This document shows, piece after piece, positions 35,472 to 44,228 of a DNA stretch of 64,000 nt. Numbering within the stretch: position 1 is the first letter of the stretch; each line of letters opens with the position of its first letter. The notes beneath the pieces are model-generated. The model had not been told where the DNA came from. It ran no database searches and saw nothing but the letters and a program-made list of their open reading frames with translations. The position numbers and the translations under genes are program-made. Source of the stretch: Apibacter muscae (GTDB lineage Bacteria; Bacteroidota; Bacteroidia; Flavobacteriales; Weeksellaceae); the NCBI RefSeq assembly GCF_007845635.1, contig NZ_SELG01000024.1:1-64000 (forward strand). Reading direction: 5' to 3'.

Positions 35472-35690
35472 ATGGACAAGATTAGGACATTCTTTGAAGC
35501 CAACGGGTTTGAAGTAATCTCTCGAATTTCTGAAAAATTTGGAGTTAGAGCTTCTAAATTACGTTTATTATTTATCTATTTATCATTCATTACATTGGGA
35601 GGGATTTTCGCTATCTATTTAGTAGGTGCATTTTTTTTATGGGTTAAGGATTGTTTTTTTATTAAACGCCCTTCAGTCTTTGATTTGTAG
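35472..35690 (+). CDS. PspC-like small membrane protein
   Basis: This 72-residue protein has a short N-terminal cytoplasmic part containing RISEKFGVRASKLRLLFIYLSF, then two close membrane segments and a conserved-looking end KRPSVFDL. This is the pattern of the short PspC-family proteins of Flavobacteriia. These proteins are linked to envelope stress in other phyla, but the role here is not known. The rhomboid gene converges after 3 bp. Confidence 0.75.
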   Translation: MDKIRTFFEANGFEVISRISEKFGVRASKLRLLFIYLSFITLGGIFAIYLVGAFFLWVKDCFFIKRPSVFDL

Positions 35691-35693
35691 AAT

Positions 35694-36488
35694 CTAATAT
35701 TTTTCTATATCTCTAATTTCTGTCTCTTTATAATTAATTCTACCTTTAATACTTTCTAGCTCTTTAGATACATTATGTTTCAATTGATTTTTATCAGAAA
35801 AATCTTCTGGAAATTGCTCCTTATATTCTTCCCATAGTTTCTCATTTTCAATTTCAAAATGTTCTTCGTGTTTAGAAAAATTGTGTTTGGAGTTTCCAAT
35901 ATTTCTCAAAATATAAGCTAGAAACATTCCCGTGATCCCTCCTGCTAAATGGCTCTCCCATGATATTGAAGTGGTATCATAAATACCTAATACGGAACCG
36001 GGTAACATTCCCCATACAAGGCTGCCATATAAAAAGACCACCAATAAAGATACTGCCATCAAATGATTTTTCTTTCTAAATATACCGCTAAAGAAAAGAA
36101 AAAAAGCTAGTAAATAAACAATACCACTAGCACCAATATGGCACGACAAAACTGTTGAATGCAAGATTGGTAAATCTGGAATTACCCAAACGATTAATCC
36201 ACTTAGAATCCACCCATTAACCAAAACAAAGTAGCCCAACTTTCTATAAAACTGGAAAATAAAGAACGTTAAGACAAATAGCGGCACAGTATTGCTAACG
36301 ATATGTTGGAGATTCCCATGAAAAAGAGGTGCTAAAAAAATACCCCGCAAGCCTTTGAAGCTCAAAGGTATTACACCATAGCAATCTTTAAACCCTATTG
36401 TACTTTGAATGATAAATATAGTCCATATAAATCCAACTAATAAAAAGGGAATAATCAGTGCTTCTTTTTTAATAGAAAATTTCTTCAC
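35694..36488 (-). CDS. rhomboid family intramembrane serine protease
   Basis: This 264-residue membrane protease has six predicted helices and a charged cytoplasmic tail of about 60 residues. The catalytic Ser is in HIGASGIVY (S121) and the His is in SWESHLAGGITG (H180). The supporting HGNLQHIVSNTVPL motif (from H57) is intact. Thus all expected active-site residues are present. Substrates cannot be predicted. The acidic, Lys-rich C-terminal extension is unusual in length. The gene converges with the PspC-like gene. Confidence 0.92.
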   Translation of the reverse strand: MKKFSIKKEALIIPFLLVGFIWTIFIIQSTIGFKDCYGVIPLSFKGLRGIFLAPLFHGNLQHIVSNTVPLFVLTFFIFQFYRKLGYFVLVNGWILSGLIVWVIPDLPILHSTVLSCHIGASGIVYLLAFFLFFSGIFRKKNHLMAVSLLVVFLYGSLVWGMLPGSVLGIYDTTSISWESHLAGGITGMFLAYILRNIGNSKHNFSKHEEHFEIENEKLWEEYKEQFPEDFSDKNQLKHNVSKELESIKGRINYKETEIRDIEKY

Positions 36489-36570
36489 TAATAGATAGGA
36501 TTCTTACGACATAAACAACAAAATTCAGACCTTTATCTAGTGAATGACACATTTACCTAATAGATTAAAT

Positions 36571-37149
36571 CTATTCCTTTATCTTTCTTTTCATTGAACT
36601 AAAAAACTCAGGTGTAACACCGATATAAGAAGCTATATGCTTCTGTGGTATAGAATTTATTAATTCCGGGAAGCTCTTACAAAAATTTTTATATTTTTCT
36701 TCAGCCGGTAAACTTAATATTTCATACAATCTATATCTTAAAAAAATTACTGACCGCTCTAAACTTTCATGATAATATGTTTCAAGCTTGGGTATTTTTT
36801 TCACAGATTCTTCTTTATCATACTTAGATAATACTAAAATTTCAGAATCTAAGGCTGCCAAAATATTAAATTTAGAAGGTTGATTTAGTAATATACTTTC
36901 ATTATCTGCTAACCACCAACCGGAAGAAGAAAATTGCACCACTTGCTCCACCCCTTTATTATCAATAAAAAAACTCCTTAAACATCCAGAGAGAACATAG
37001 TAATAGTTTTCCTCCACTTCTCCTTGTTGTAAAAGAAATTCCTTTTTTTTTAACTTTTTAAACTTTAGTATTGACTTTAAATAATATTTCTCTTCTTTAG
37101 ATAAGGGGATTACATCATTTACATTTCCCAATATAGTCTCATACATCAT
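36571..37149 (-). CDS. Crp/Fnr-family transcriptional regulator
   Basis: This 192-residue protein has an N-terminal cyclic-nucleotide-binding-type beta roll (about 20-125), including LLQQGEVEENYYYVLSGCLRSFF. A C-terminal HTH (about 150-190) ends with QKHIASYIGVTPEFFSSMKRKIK. The ligand-contacting residues of true cAMP receptors are not evident, as is common for Bacteroidota members of this family. It lies 21 bp after the end of lepA on the opposite side and is transcribed in the same direction. Confidence 0.85.
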   Translation of the reverse strand: MMYETILGNVNDVIPLSKEEKYYLKSILKFKKLKKKEFLLQQGEVEENYYYVLSGCLRSFFIDNKGVEQVVQFSSSGWWLADNESILLNQPSKFNILAALDSEILVLSKYDKEESVKKIPKLETYYHESLERSVIFLRYRLYEILSLPAEEKYKNFCKSFPELINSIPQKHIASYIGVTPEFFSSMKRKIKE

Positions 37150-37170
37150 AACTTACCGAAATTAAAAATA

Positions 37171-38967
37171 CTAATCATTAATTTTTAAAACTGCAAGAAA
37201 AGCCGACTGTGGAACTTCAACTCTACCGATCTGCCTCATTCGTTTTTTTCCTTCTTTTTGTTTCTCTAGTAACTTTCTTTTTCTAGATATATCTCCTCCA
37301 TAACATTTAGCGGTAACGTCTTTCCTTAATGCTTTAATGGTCTCTCTTGCTATAATTTTGGCTCCGATTGCTGCTTGGATAGGTATATCAAACTGTTGGC
37401 GAGGAATCAATTCTTTTAATTTTTCACACATTTTTTTACCAATGGTATACGCATTGTCTTGATGTATTAATGCAGAAAGAGCATCCACAGGTTCTCCATT
37501 AATTAATATATCAACTTTCACTAATTTAGAGGCTTTCATTCCATGAGGTGCATAATCAAAAGACGCATATCCTTTGGAAATAGTTTTTAGACGATCGTAG
37601 AAATCAAAAACTACCTCAGCCAAAGGCATTTCAAAAAACAATTCAACCCTATCTGTAGTTAAATAGGATTGATTTGTTAATTCTCCTCTTTTTTCTATGC
37701 AAAGAGTCATTACTGACCCTATAAAATCAGATTTTGTAATAATTGATGCTTTAATATAAGGCTCTTCTACCCTATCTAACATAGTTGGTTCTGGCAATTC
37801 AGAAGGATTATGTACTGGGACCGCTTTATCAGGATTTTTATTTAAATAAGCATTATAAGAAACGTTTGGTACAGTGGTAATTACAGTCATTTTAAATTCC
37901 CTATCCAAACGTTCTTGTATAATTTCCATATGTAACATCCCTAAAAATCCACAACGAAATCCAAAACCTAAGGCAGCAGAGGATTCTGGCTCAAATACAA
38001 GAGAAGCATCATTCAATTGTAATTTTTCTAACGCCGAACGTAAAAGTTCATACTCTTCGGTATCCACTGGATAGATTCCGGCATAAACCATGGGTTTCAC
38101 TTCTTCAAAACCTTCAATAGGATTTAATGCTGGCTTTTCTGTGGAAGTAATTGTATCTCCTACCTTTACTTCCTTTGCTTCTTTTATCCCACTTATAATA
38201 TATCCTACATCTCCACACTGAATAGTAGTTTTAGGAAACTGCTTTAATTTTAGTGTTCCAATTTCATCTGCATCATACGTTTTATTAGTGGCCATAAATT
38301 TTACTTTCTGACCTTTTTTAATACTTCCGTTTACAACTTTAAAATATGCTTCAATCCCTCGAAATGGATTAAATACAGAATCAAAAATTAAAGCTTGTAA
38401 TGGAGCCTCTGGATCCCCTGTAGGCGAAGGTATTCTCTCAATAATTTCCTCTAATAATTCAGCCACCCCGACCCCGGTTTTTCCACTTACACGTAAAACG
38501 TCCTCAGGCTTACAGCCTAATAAATTTACTATTTCGTCCGTTACTTCTTCTGGATTGGCAGAGGGCAGATCAATCTTATTTAAAACTGGAATAATTTCTA
38601 AATCATGCTCTAGCGCTAGATAAAGATTGGAGATGGTTTGCGCTTGTATACTTTGTGCTGCATCTACAATTAAAAGAGCTCCTTCGCAAGCAGCTATGGA
38701 ACGAGATACTTCATAGGAAAAATCTACGTGCCCCGGTGTATCAATTAAATTTAAGATATATTTTTCTCCCTTATATTCATGCTCCATCTGGATGGCATGG
38801 CTTTTAATCGTAATTCCTCTCTCTCTTTCCAAATCCATATCGTCCAGAGTTTGCTCTTGGAGTTCTCTATCTGAAATTGTTTTGGTTTGTTGCAAAAGCC
38901 GATCAGCCAATGTACTTTTACCATGATCTATATGGGCTATGATGCAAAAATTCCTTATGTTCTTCAT
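37171..38967 (-). CDS. lepA: translation elongation factor 4 (LepA)
   Basis: This 598-residue GTPase associates with ribosomes and affects translation and assembly. G1 is [15 protein letters not shown]3 is DTPGHVDF and G4 is NKIDLPSA. The LepA-specific C-terminal domain is recognisable from [11 protein letters not shown] and [20 protein letters not shown], with length normal for the family. It starts 12-18 bp after a predicted start site. A Crp-like regulator gene lies downstream. Confidence 0.97.
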   Translation of the reverse strand: MKNIRNFCIIAHIDHGKSTLADRLLQQTKTISDRELQEQTLDDMDLERERGITIKSHAIQMEHEYKGEKYILNLIDTPGHVDFSYEVSRSIAACEGALLIVDAAQSIQAQTISNLYLALEHDLEIIPVLNKIDLPSANPEEVTDEIVNLLGCKPEDVLRVSGKTGVGVAELLEEIIERIPSPTGDPEAPLQALIFDSVFNPFRGIEAYFKVVNGSIKKGQKVKFMATNKTYDADEIGTLKLKQFPKTTIQCGDVGYIISGIKEAKEVKVGDTITSTEKPALNPIEGFEEVKPMVYAGIYPVDTEEYELLRSALEKLQLNDASLVFEPESSAALGFGFRCGFLGMLHMEIIQERLDREFKMTVITTVPNVSYNAYLNKNPDKAVPVHNPSELPEPTMLDRVEEPYIKASIITKSDFIGSVMTLCIEKRGELTNQSYLTTDRVELFFEMPLAEVVFDFYDRLKTISKGYASFDYAPHGMKASKLVKVDILINGEPVDALSALIHQDNAYTIGKKMCEKLKELIPRQQFDIPIQAAIGAKIIARETIKALRKDVTAKCYGGDISRKRKLLEKQKEGKKRMRQIGRVEVPQSAFLAVLKIND

Positions 38968-38984
38968 ATCAAGTTACAATAGTG

Positions 38985-38992
38985 CAAAAGTA
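38985..38992 (-). promoter_or_regulatory. lepA: -7 box of lepA
   Basis: On the minus strand TACTTTTG matches TAnnTTTG and lies 18 bp before the lepA ATG. No clear -33 TTTG is visible. Confidence 0.4.
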
Positions 38993-39068
38993 CATTTTTT
39001 AGTATAATTACTAACTTTCTTTTTTTATATAAAAAATTAAAATTCTTAAATTATGGATAAGTGGATTA

Positions 39069-39120
39069 TAACTTTTCACTTAAAAAGTTATAAAAATATT
39101 CTTAAAACAATTTTAAGAAT
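39069..39120 (-). terminator. hairpins at the end of the flavin oxidoreductase gene
   Basis: A 10-bp stem ATTCTTAAAA/TTTTAAGAAT (39098-39107 with 39111-39120) overlaps the stop codon of the minus-strand gene. A second 8-bp stem follows (39069-39076 with 39083-39090). The minus strand between them is U-rich, consistent with termination. Confidence 0.55.
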
Positions 39121-40111
39121 TATACAGATCAGCAATAAGTTTATAAGATTCTTTTTTGTCTTCTATAGACTCTGCATAGGTTGCCAACATAATTTCATCC
39201 ACTTTATAATCTTCAATTAAACTATCCAGTTGTTTTTTAACTTTTTCTGGAGTGCCACAGATATACAATTGACGATTATACTTAATGCTTAGTTTATCTT
39301 TATCAGAATAATCTATATCCTTAATATCCTCAAAATTTATGGGTAGAATATTACCCGTTTCTTGAAGCTGAATAAACCGATGATCCATCATAGCCTGCTG
39401 TCGATGGATTTTATCTTTGTCCAAAGAACAAAAAACAAAAATACCAAAACTAGCTTTAGGATTTTTTAAATTTTCAGAAGGTTTAAAATTATTTCTATAT
39501 ATTTCTAATGCTTCTTTTCCTTTAGTTGGATTTATAAAATGCGCAAAAGAAACCCCCATTCCAAATTCAGCAGCTATAATAGCACTTTCAATACTGGAAA
39601 CTAATAACCATCTTTCAGGCGAAGATTCTACTATTGGCATAGCCTTTATTTCTGTAGATAATTTAGGGGTGCTATCTAAAAATTTATTAATTGCATTTAA
39701 TTTATCAATAAATTCCTTTTTTGGATCTTGGAGATGAGGATTTAAAATATTTGCAGTTTTTTTATTTGCTCCAGAAGACTTTGCCATTCCCAAATCAATT
39801 CTACTGGGATGTAAACTCTCTAAAACGTGAAAAATTTCTGCAACTTTTAATGGGCTATAGTTTAATAGCATTATTCCACCTGCACCTACTTTTATTTTTT
39901 TTGTATGATTTGCAATGTGTGCAATCATTATTTCAGGTGCAGATCCTATAACCCCATTGGTATTGTGATGCTCGGATAACCAAAACCTATGATACCCTAA
40001 ACCTTCTGCATAACAAGCTAAGTCAAGAGTATTCTGTAAAGTTTTAGAGGAGGTCTGACCTTTAATAATGGGAGATTGATCTAAAACACTTAATTTTAAG
40101 TCCATATTCAT
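39113..40111 (-). CDS. LLM-class flavin-dependent oxidoreductase (luciferase-like)
   Basis: This 332-residue protein has the bacterial-luciferase-like fold that uses FMNH2 for monooxygenation. Signatures include LSVLDQSPI at the N-terminus, RFWLSEHHN, KVGAGGIMLLNYSPLKVAE and RIDLGMAKSSG, the pattern of the MsnO8 group in this family. Substrate is unknown. It is a stand-alone gene on the minus strand with a hairpin at its stop. The ATG at 40111 is followed by another at 40105, and either could be used. Confidence 0.9.
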   Translation of the reverse strand: MNMDLKLSVLDQSPIIKGQTSSKTLQNTLDLACYAEGLGYHRFWLSEHHNTNGVIGSAPEIMIAHIANHTKKIKVGAGGIMLLNYSPLKVAEIFHVLESLHPSRIDLGMAKSSGANKKTANILNPHLQDPKKEFIDKLNAINKFLDSTPKLSTEIKAMPIVESSPERWLLVSSIESAIIAAEFGMGVSFAHFINPTKGKEALEIYRNNFKPSENLKNPKASFGIFVFCSLDKDKIHRQQAMMDHRFIQLQETGNILPINFEDIKDIDYSDKDKLSIKYNRQLYICGTPEKVKKQLDSLIEDYKVDEIMLATYAESIEDKKESYKLIADLYNS

Positions 40112-40176
40112 TTGATCAATGAAATCATTTAACTGGTCTGAAAAATTAAAATTTCAATAAATTATTGAATTCTAGA

Positions 40177-40821
40177 TTATATAATATCTTTTCCTTCATT
40201 AAGGTTGTAAATCTCCATGATTTCTTTTAATTTTTTCTTAAAATTAATTTTTAAATCAATTAATTTTCCGGATCTAATATCAAAAATCCATCCATGTACG
40301 CTTAAACCTCTTTCAATAAAAGCTTTTTGAACTGCTGCAGTTTTTATTAAATTAATACATTGTTCTTCCACATTCAATTCGGTAAGTCGGTTATATTTCA
40401 CCACCGTATCTTCTATATTATCTAATTCATCTTTATGAATTCGATAGACATCACGAATATTTCTTAACCATGGGTTTAATAAACCAAGGTCTTTAGCTTC
40501 CATGGCTGCTTTAACTCCTCCACAATAATAATGACCACAAATAACAATATGTTTAACTTTTAAATGTTCAACAGCATAGGTAATTACAGACATAACATTC
40601 AGATCAATACTGATTACCATATTTGCAATATTTCTATGTACAAACACTTCTCCGGGATCTGCTCCTAGTAGCTCCTCAGTGGCTACTCTACTATCGGAAC
40701 ATCCAATATATAAGATTTCCGGAGATTGACCTTTAGCTAATTCTTTAAAGTAATTTTTATCAACAACTAACTTGCTTTTAATCCATTCTTCATTATGTGT
40801 AAATATCTTATCCAAAAACAT
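40177..40821 (-). CDS. beta-class carbonic anhydrase
   Basis: This 214-residue zinc enzyme interconverts CO2 and bicarbonate. The zinc ligands C41, H97 and C100 and the Asp-Arg pair D43/R45 are present in CSDSR and GHYYCGG. Length is standard. It is 13 bp downstream of the DoxX gene and shares its transcript. Bicarbonate is needed by the carAB product, and urease releases CO2, so its place between these clusters may be meaningful or accidental. Confidence 0.95.
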   Translation of the reverse strand: MFLDKIFTHNEEWIKSKLVVDKNYFKELAKGQSPEILYIGCSDSRVATEELLGADPGEVFVHRNIANMVISIDLNVMSVITYAVEHLKVKHIVICGHYYCGGVKAAMEAKDLGLLNPWLRNIRDVYRIHKDELDNIEDTVVKYNRLTELNVEEQCINLIKTAAVQKAFIERGLSVHGWIFDIRSGKLIDLKINFKKKLKEIMEIYNLNEGKDII

Positions 40822-40834
40822 ATATGATCTTAAA

Positions 40835-41257
40835 TTAAACCAAAATTGGATTATTGCCCTTATAAATTCTATAATTCCCTGGTCCTAATAAAAATAAAGA
40901 TATTGAAGTTAGCAAATAAAATAAATTTAGCTCTACTGCTGGACCTCCTGTTTCAGTCAATAAAAATCCTTCCCACCCGTGAACCAAGTATAGAGTCATT
41001 AGCATAGTAAAAGCTAATATTAGGGATGAAACTCTTGTAAACACCCCTAATATGATACATAAAGGAGCAATAACTTCCCCAACTGGAACACCCAACCACA
41101 TGGACTCTGGTAACCCTTTTTCTACTAAAACTTGTTTAATAAAATCGTGCCCATATATGAATTTACTTATTCCGTGAAATATCATTAGTCCTCCAATGGA
41201 AATTCTTAAAAAGAGTTTACCTAAATTACTATTAATTTCTTGTGACCTATTTATCAT
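40835..41257 (-). CDS. DoxX family membrane protein
   Basis: This 140-residue protein has four predicted helices and the DoxX opening LGKLFLRISIGGLMIFHGISKFIYG, then LAFTMLMTLYLVHGWEGF. DoxX proteins are associated with oxidative or thiol stress in actinobacteria, but the molecular function is mostly unknown. It is the first gene of a two-gene unit with carbonic anhydrase. Confidence 0.88.
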   Translation of the reverse strand: MINRSQEINSNLGKLFLRISIGGLMIFHGISKFIYGHDFIKQVLVEKGLPESMWLGVPVGEVIAPLCIILGVFTRVSSLILAFTMLMTLYLVHGWEGFLLTETGGPAVELNLFYLLTSISLFLLGPGNYRIYKGNNPILV

Positions 41258-41275
41258 TTTTCAAAGTTTTAAGTT

Positions 41276-41283
41276 CAAAGATA
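41276..41283 (-). promoter_or_regulatory. -7 box of the DoxX-carbonic anhydrase unit
   Basis: On the minus strand TATCTTTG matches TAnnTTTG, 19 bp before the ATG at 41257. No good -33 box was seen. Confidence 0.4.
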
Positions 41284-41364
41284 GTTAAATTTAATATAAA
41301 TTATTTGATTTTGCAGATAATTTAAATCACTTACTTTTACAACAATATATTAATACAACTACTT

Positions 41365-41772
41365 ATGAAAAATAACAAAACTTCTTTAGCTTTTGTTGCT
41401 GCTAGCTGGATAGGCTTAATTTTAGGAATAGGAGGCTATTTAATTGGTCTTTGGAGAGCAGAAATGCAATTAAATGAAAAGGGGTATTATCTTTTAATTA
41501 TTCTTTACGGTCTATTCTCTGCCGTTTCAATTCAAAAATCAGTTCGAGATAAATTAGAGAATATACCTGTGACCGATGTTTACTATGGACTTTGCTGGGC
41601 ATCCTTAATTATTAGCATTTCGTTATTAGTCATCGGACTTATTAATGCTGATTTGCTTCCTAGCGAAAAAGGATTTTATGCTTTTGGATTTATTTTATCT
41701 CTATTTGGTGCTATATGTGTACAAAAAAACACGAGAGACCTTGAAGATGAAAAGAAAAAATTAAACAGTTAA
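41365..41772 (+). CDS. YiaA/YiaB family inner-membrane protein
   Basis: This 135-residue protein has two similar halves, each with two membrane helices. One contains [30 protein letters not shown] and the other [30 protein letters not shown], the duplicated yiaA/B domain. No function is established. It is monocistronic, with a strong terminator downstream. Confidence 0.9.
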   Translation: MKNNKTSLAFVAASWIGLILGIGGYLIGLWRAEMQLNEKGYYLLIILYGLFSAVSIQKSVRDKLENIPVTDVYYGLCWASLIISISLLVIGLINADLLPSEKGFYAFGFILSLFGAICVQKNTRDLEDEKKKLNS

Positions 41773-41801
41773 CATCATAATAACTTTTTAAGAAAAAGTA
41801 T

Positions 41802-41838
41802 AAAAATAAAAACTCAGAAATTCTGAGTTTTTATTTTT
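41802..41838. terminator. bidirectional terminator between yiaA-like and porin genes
   Basis: A perfect 18-bp inverted repeat (41802-41819 with 41821-41838) has A-rich and T-rich ends. It lies between two convergent genes, so it can stop transcription from both sides. Confidence 0.85.
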
Positions 41839-41848
41839 TAGTTTTTTA

Positions 41849-43123
41849 TTAAAAATTAAATTTAACTAGGGTTTGTATACAATTGGCTGCTGAACTTTGT
41901 CCACCCATATTTACACGATTCCCCCATAAATATTCTGCTCCTAACTGAATATTATTGGTAATATTGTAAAATACATTCCCAACTAAATACTGTCCATATC
42001 TATATTCTTGGTCTGAAAAAGTTCCTGATTTAGGAAAAATTTTTGCTTGACTATAACCTAAACTAGTAAAAACATTTTTAGAAAGATTAAATTTAACTTG
42101 TGAAAACCATCCCATAGCTTCTAATGCATACATTCTACCATCATGATTCGGATTATTAACTATTGAAAGGCCGTGCCCAGATAAATCATTGATATATGGC
42201 GCTATACCATTCCCATAATTAATCTGCCCGTAAAATTCTATTAAGGGAGTTATACCTACTTTTGTACTTAATTGTACCCCTAAAGCAGTCTCTGTCTCTG
42301 TTTTATCTTTGACTAGATTTCTGTAATTAATATTCTTCATAACACCCGATACCCGTATATGACTTGCAAAATCTTTTCCCCAACTATATTGTATATATAG
42401 CGGTATATCTGGTATACTCTGCGTTGTTTTTTCATTTAATGAATTTTCATAAGTTCCTGTTGATTGAGACTGCTCAACAGCAACTGCAAATGAAATCTGA
42501 TCATTGAGTTTATGTGTATAACGTATTTGTCCGGTACGCATCATAGCAGCACCGTTAGGCCCTTGATAATCTACCGTAGGAGGAACAGCTGCTATATCAT
42601 TGAATGTACTCCATGTTTGACCAATAGTAAAACCTAAAAATGAAACATAAGCATCTTTAAGAGTAAAGTTATTGTTATTTCCGCTAAAATTACCCGATAC
42701 ATATGCCATATATTTTCCTATTTTAGAATTATCTCCCATTAATTTAAAAAATAAGGTCGATTTATTGGCATTAATTTTAAAATCATTTTTTTCTGCAGAA
42801 TTCGTAGGTACTGATATGCTGTAAGGAACAAAACCTGAAGAACTATTAGAAATTCCTGAAAAATTATAAGCCGTTCTTACTCTAATAATTCCTCCAATAC
42901 CAAAGGCAACTTTCTTTTGTCGATCATAAAGTAAAAAACGAGGTGCTTTAGGATCTTTAAAATACGGACTCGCAGTACGGTGGAAATCTTTTACAATTTC
43001 TAAATCACTTTTTTCTGTGTTAATGATAGAAAGAGAGACTTCTGTTGAGTCAATTGGATTTTGAGCTTTAGCCAATAAAAGACTAAAAGCTACAAATAAA
43101 GTAGTAAAAATCTTTTTTTTCAT
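41849..43123 (-). CDS. outer-membrane porin (DcaP-like)
   Basis: This 424-residue protein has a signal peptide (about 1-21), a short helical segment, then alternating strands with aromatic girdles. It ends in a terminal Phe (TLVKFNF), the outer-membrane insertion signal. GFTIGQTWSTFNDIAAVPPTVDYQGPNG and RTGQIRYTHKL are typical of DcaP-family trimeric porins. It is divergent from ureA across 274 bp, so it could be co-regulated with urease and serve as a route for urea or small solutes. That role is inferred from position. Confidence 0.85.
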   Translation of the reverse strand: MKKKIFTTLFVAFSLLLAKAQNPIDSTEVSLSIINTEKSDLEIVKDFHRTASPYFKDPKAPRFLLYDRQKKVAFGIGGIIRVRTAYNFSGISNSSSGFVPYSISVPTNSAEKNDFKINANKSTLFFKLMGDNSKIGKYMAYVSGNFSGNNNNFTLKDAYVSFLGFTIGQTWSTFNDIAAVPPTVDYQGPNGAAMMRTGQIRYTHKLNDQISFAVAVEQSQSTGTYENSLNEKTTQSIPDIPLYIQYSWGKDFASHIRVSGVMKNINYRNLVKDKTETETALGVQLSTKVGITPLIEFYGQINYGNGIAPYINDLSGHGLSIVNNPNHDGRMYALEAMGWFSQVKFNLSKNVFTSLGYSQAKIFPKSGTFSDQEYRYGQYLVGNVFYNITNNIQLGAEYLWGNRVNMGGQSSAANCIQTLVKFNF

Positions 43124-43297
43124 TTTTAGTGTTATTGATTAATAATTCTTATCATGCAAATAAAACACCAAACCTGTAATTACTATTATTAAAAAAAAAT
43201 TTTCTAATAAAATTAAATAATTGTTAAATATTTAATCTGGCATAAATTTTGAAATTAGTAAGCATATTGCAAAATCATAAAATAAAACTACTAGTTT

Positions 43298-43353
43298 TTG
43301 CATTTTAATCATGTATTTGATTTATTTTAGATCAATTTAATACAAAAATGCAA
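43298..43353. repeat. 9-bp inverted repeat upstream of ureA
   Basis: TTGCATTTT (43298-43306) and its exact complement AAAATGCAA (43345-43353) are separated by 38 bp, about 45 bp upstream of the ureA ATG. Related GCAAAAT-type words occur nearby. This could be a regulator site in the porin-urease divergent region. No NikR-type operator (GTATGA-N16-TCATAC) was seen. Confidence 0.4.
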
Positions 43354-43397
43354 GCATTTTGTTATCTGACAATCTTAAAATTATAAATAATATAACC

Positions 43398-43700
43398 ATG
43401 TATTTAACCCCTAGAGAAATTGACAAGCTAATGCTCTTATCCTTAGGAGCTATAGCTGAAAGACGTTTAAAAAAAGGACTTAAACTTAATTATCCTGAAG
43501 CTGTAGCCTATATTACCTCCGCAGCTTTAGAAGGAGCTAGAGAAGGGAAAACTTTAGAAGAAGTAATGAATGAGGCAGCCAATGTCTTAAAAAAAGAAGA
43601 TGTAATGGAAGGTGTCGCTGATATGATTCCTTTATTGCAAGTAGAGGCTGTTTTTACAGATGGATCTCGCTTGGTAAGTATACACACACCCATCAAATAA
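43398..43700 (+). CDS. ureA: urease subunit gamma
   Basis: This 100-residue subunit begins [35 protein letters not shown], the canonical gamma-subunit start. The ATG at 43398 agrees with the family; the frame reaches a TTG 39 bp upstream, which is not needed. It is the first gene of the urease operon and lies 19 bp before ureB. Separate gamma and beta genes indicate the three-subunit bacterial form, not the fused Helicobacter form. Confidence 0.98.
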   Translation: MYLTPREIDKLMLLSLGAIAERRLKKGLKLNYPEAVAYITSAALEGAREGKTLEEVMNEAANVLKKEDVMEGVADMIPLLQVEAVFTDGSRLVSIHTPIK

Positions 43701-43719
43701 ACCTTATAATCTATTTATC

Positions 43720-44217
43720 ATGAGCAAAGAAAATCAAATCAACGATAATCAAATCGCCCCAGGATTTACTCCTAAAAATAAAATTCCTGTAGGAGGGATA
43801 ATATTCGCGGATCAACCTATTGAATATAATACAGACCGACCAACATTAACAGTTACAGTTAGAAATACCGGTGATAGACCTATTCAAGTGGGTTCACATT
43901 TCCATTTTTTTGAAGTAAATCGCTATTTGGAATTTGACCGTGTAGCTTCGTTAGGATATCACTTAAATATCCCTGCTAGTACTGCTATACGTTTTGAACC
44001 TGGAGAAGAAAAAGAAGTGAGTCTAATCACCTTTGGAGGTAAAAGACGAATAATTGGGTTTAACAATTTGGTTGATGGATACACTGGTGATGAAGGTGCA
44101 CCAACTTTCTTCCCTGCCACTATTAGAGCAATTAAAAAGCTTGAGGAATATGGATATAAAACTATCTCTGAAAAAGACGCTCAAGCAGAATATAAAACAA
44201 ATGTTAATAAAAAATAA
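43720..44217 (+). CDS. ureB: urease subunit beta
   Basis: This 165-residue subunit carries the beta signatures [36 protein letters not shown] and [22 protein letters not shown]. It has a short N-terminal extension before the core and a Lys/Asn-rich C-terminal tail of about 25 residues, longer than the roughly 100-residue Klebsiella protein. It lies 11 bp before ureC. Confidence 0.97.
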   Translation: MSKENQINDNQIAPGFTPKNKIPVGGIIFADQPIEYNTDRPTLTVTVRNTGDRPIQVGSHFHFFEVNRYLEFDRVASLGYHLNIPASTAIRFEPGEEKEVSLITFGGKRRIIGFNNLVDGYTGDEGAPTFFPATIRAIKKLEEYGYKTISEKDAQAEYKTNVNKK

Positions 44218-44228
44218 TATCTATTGAT

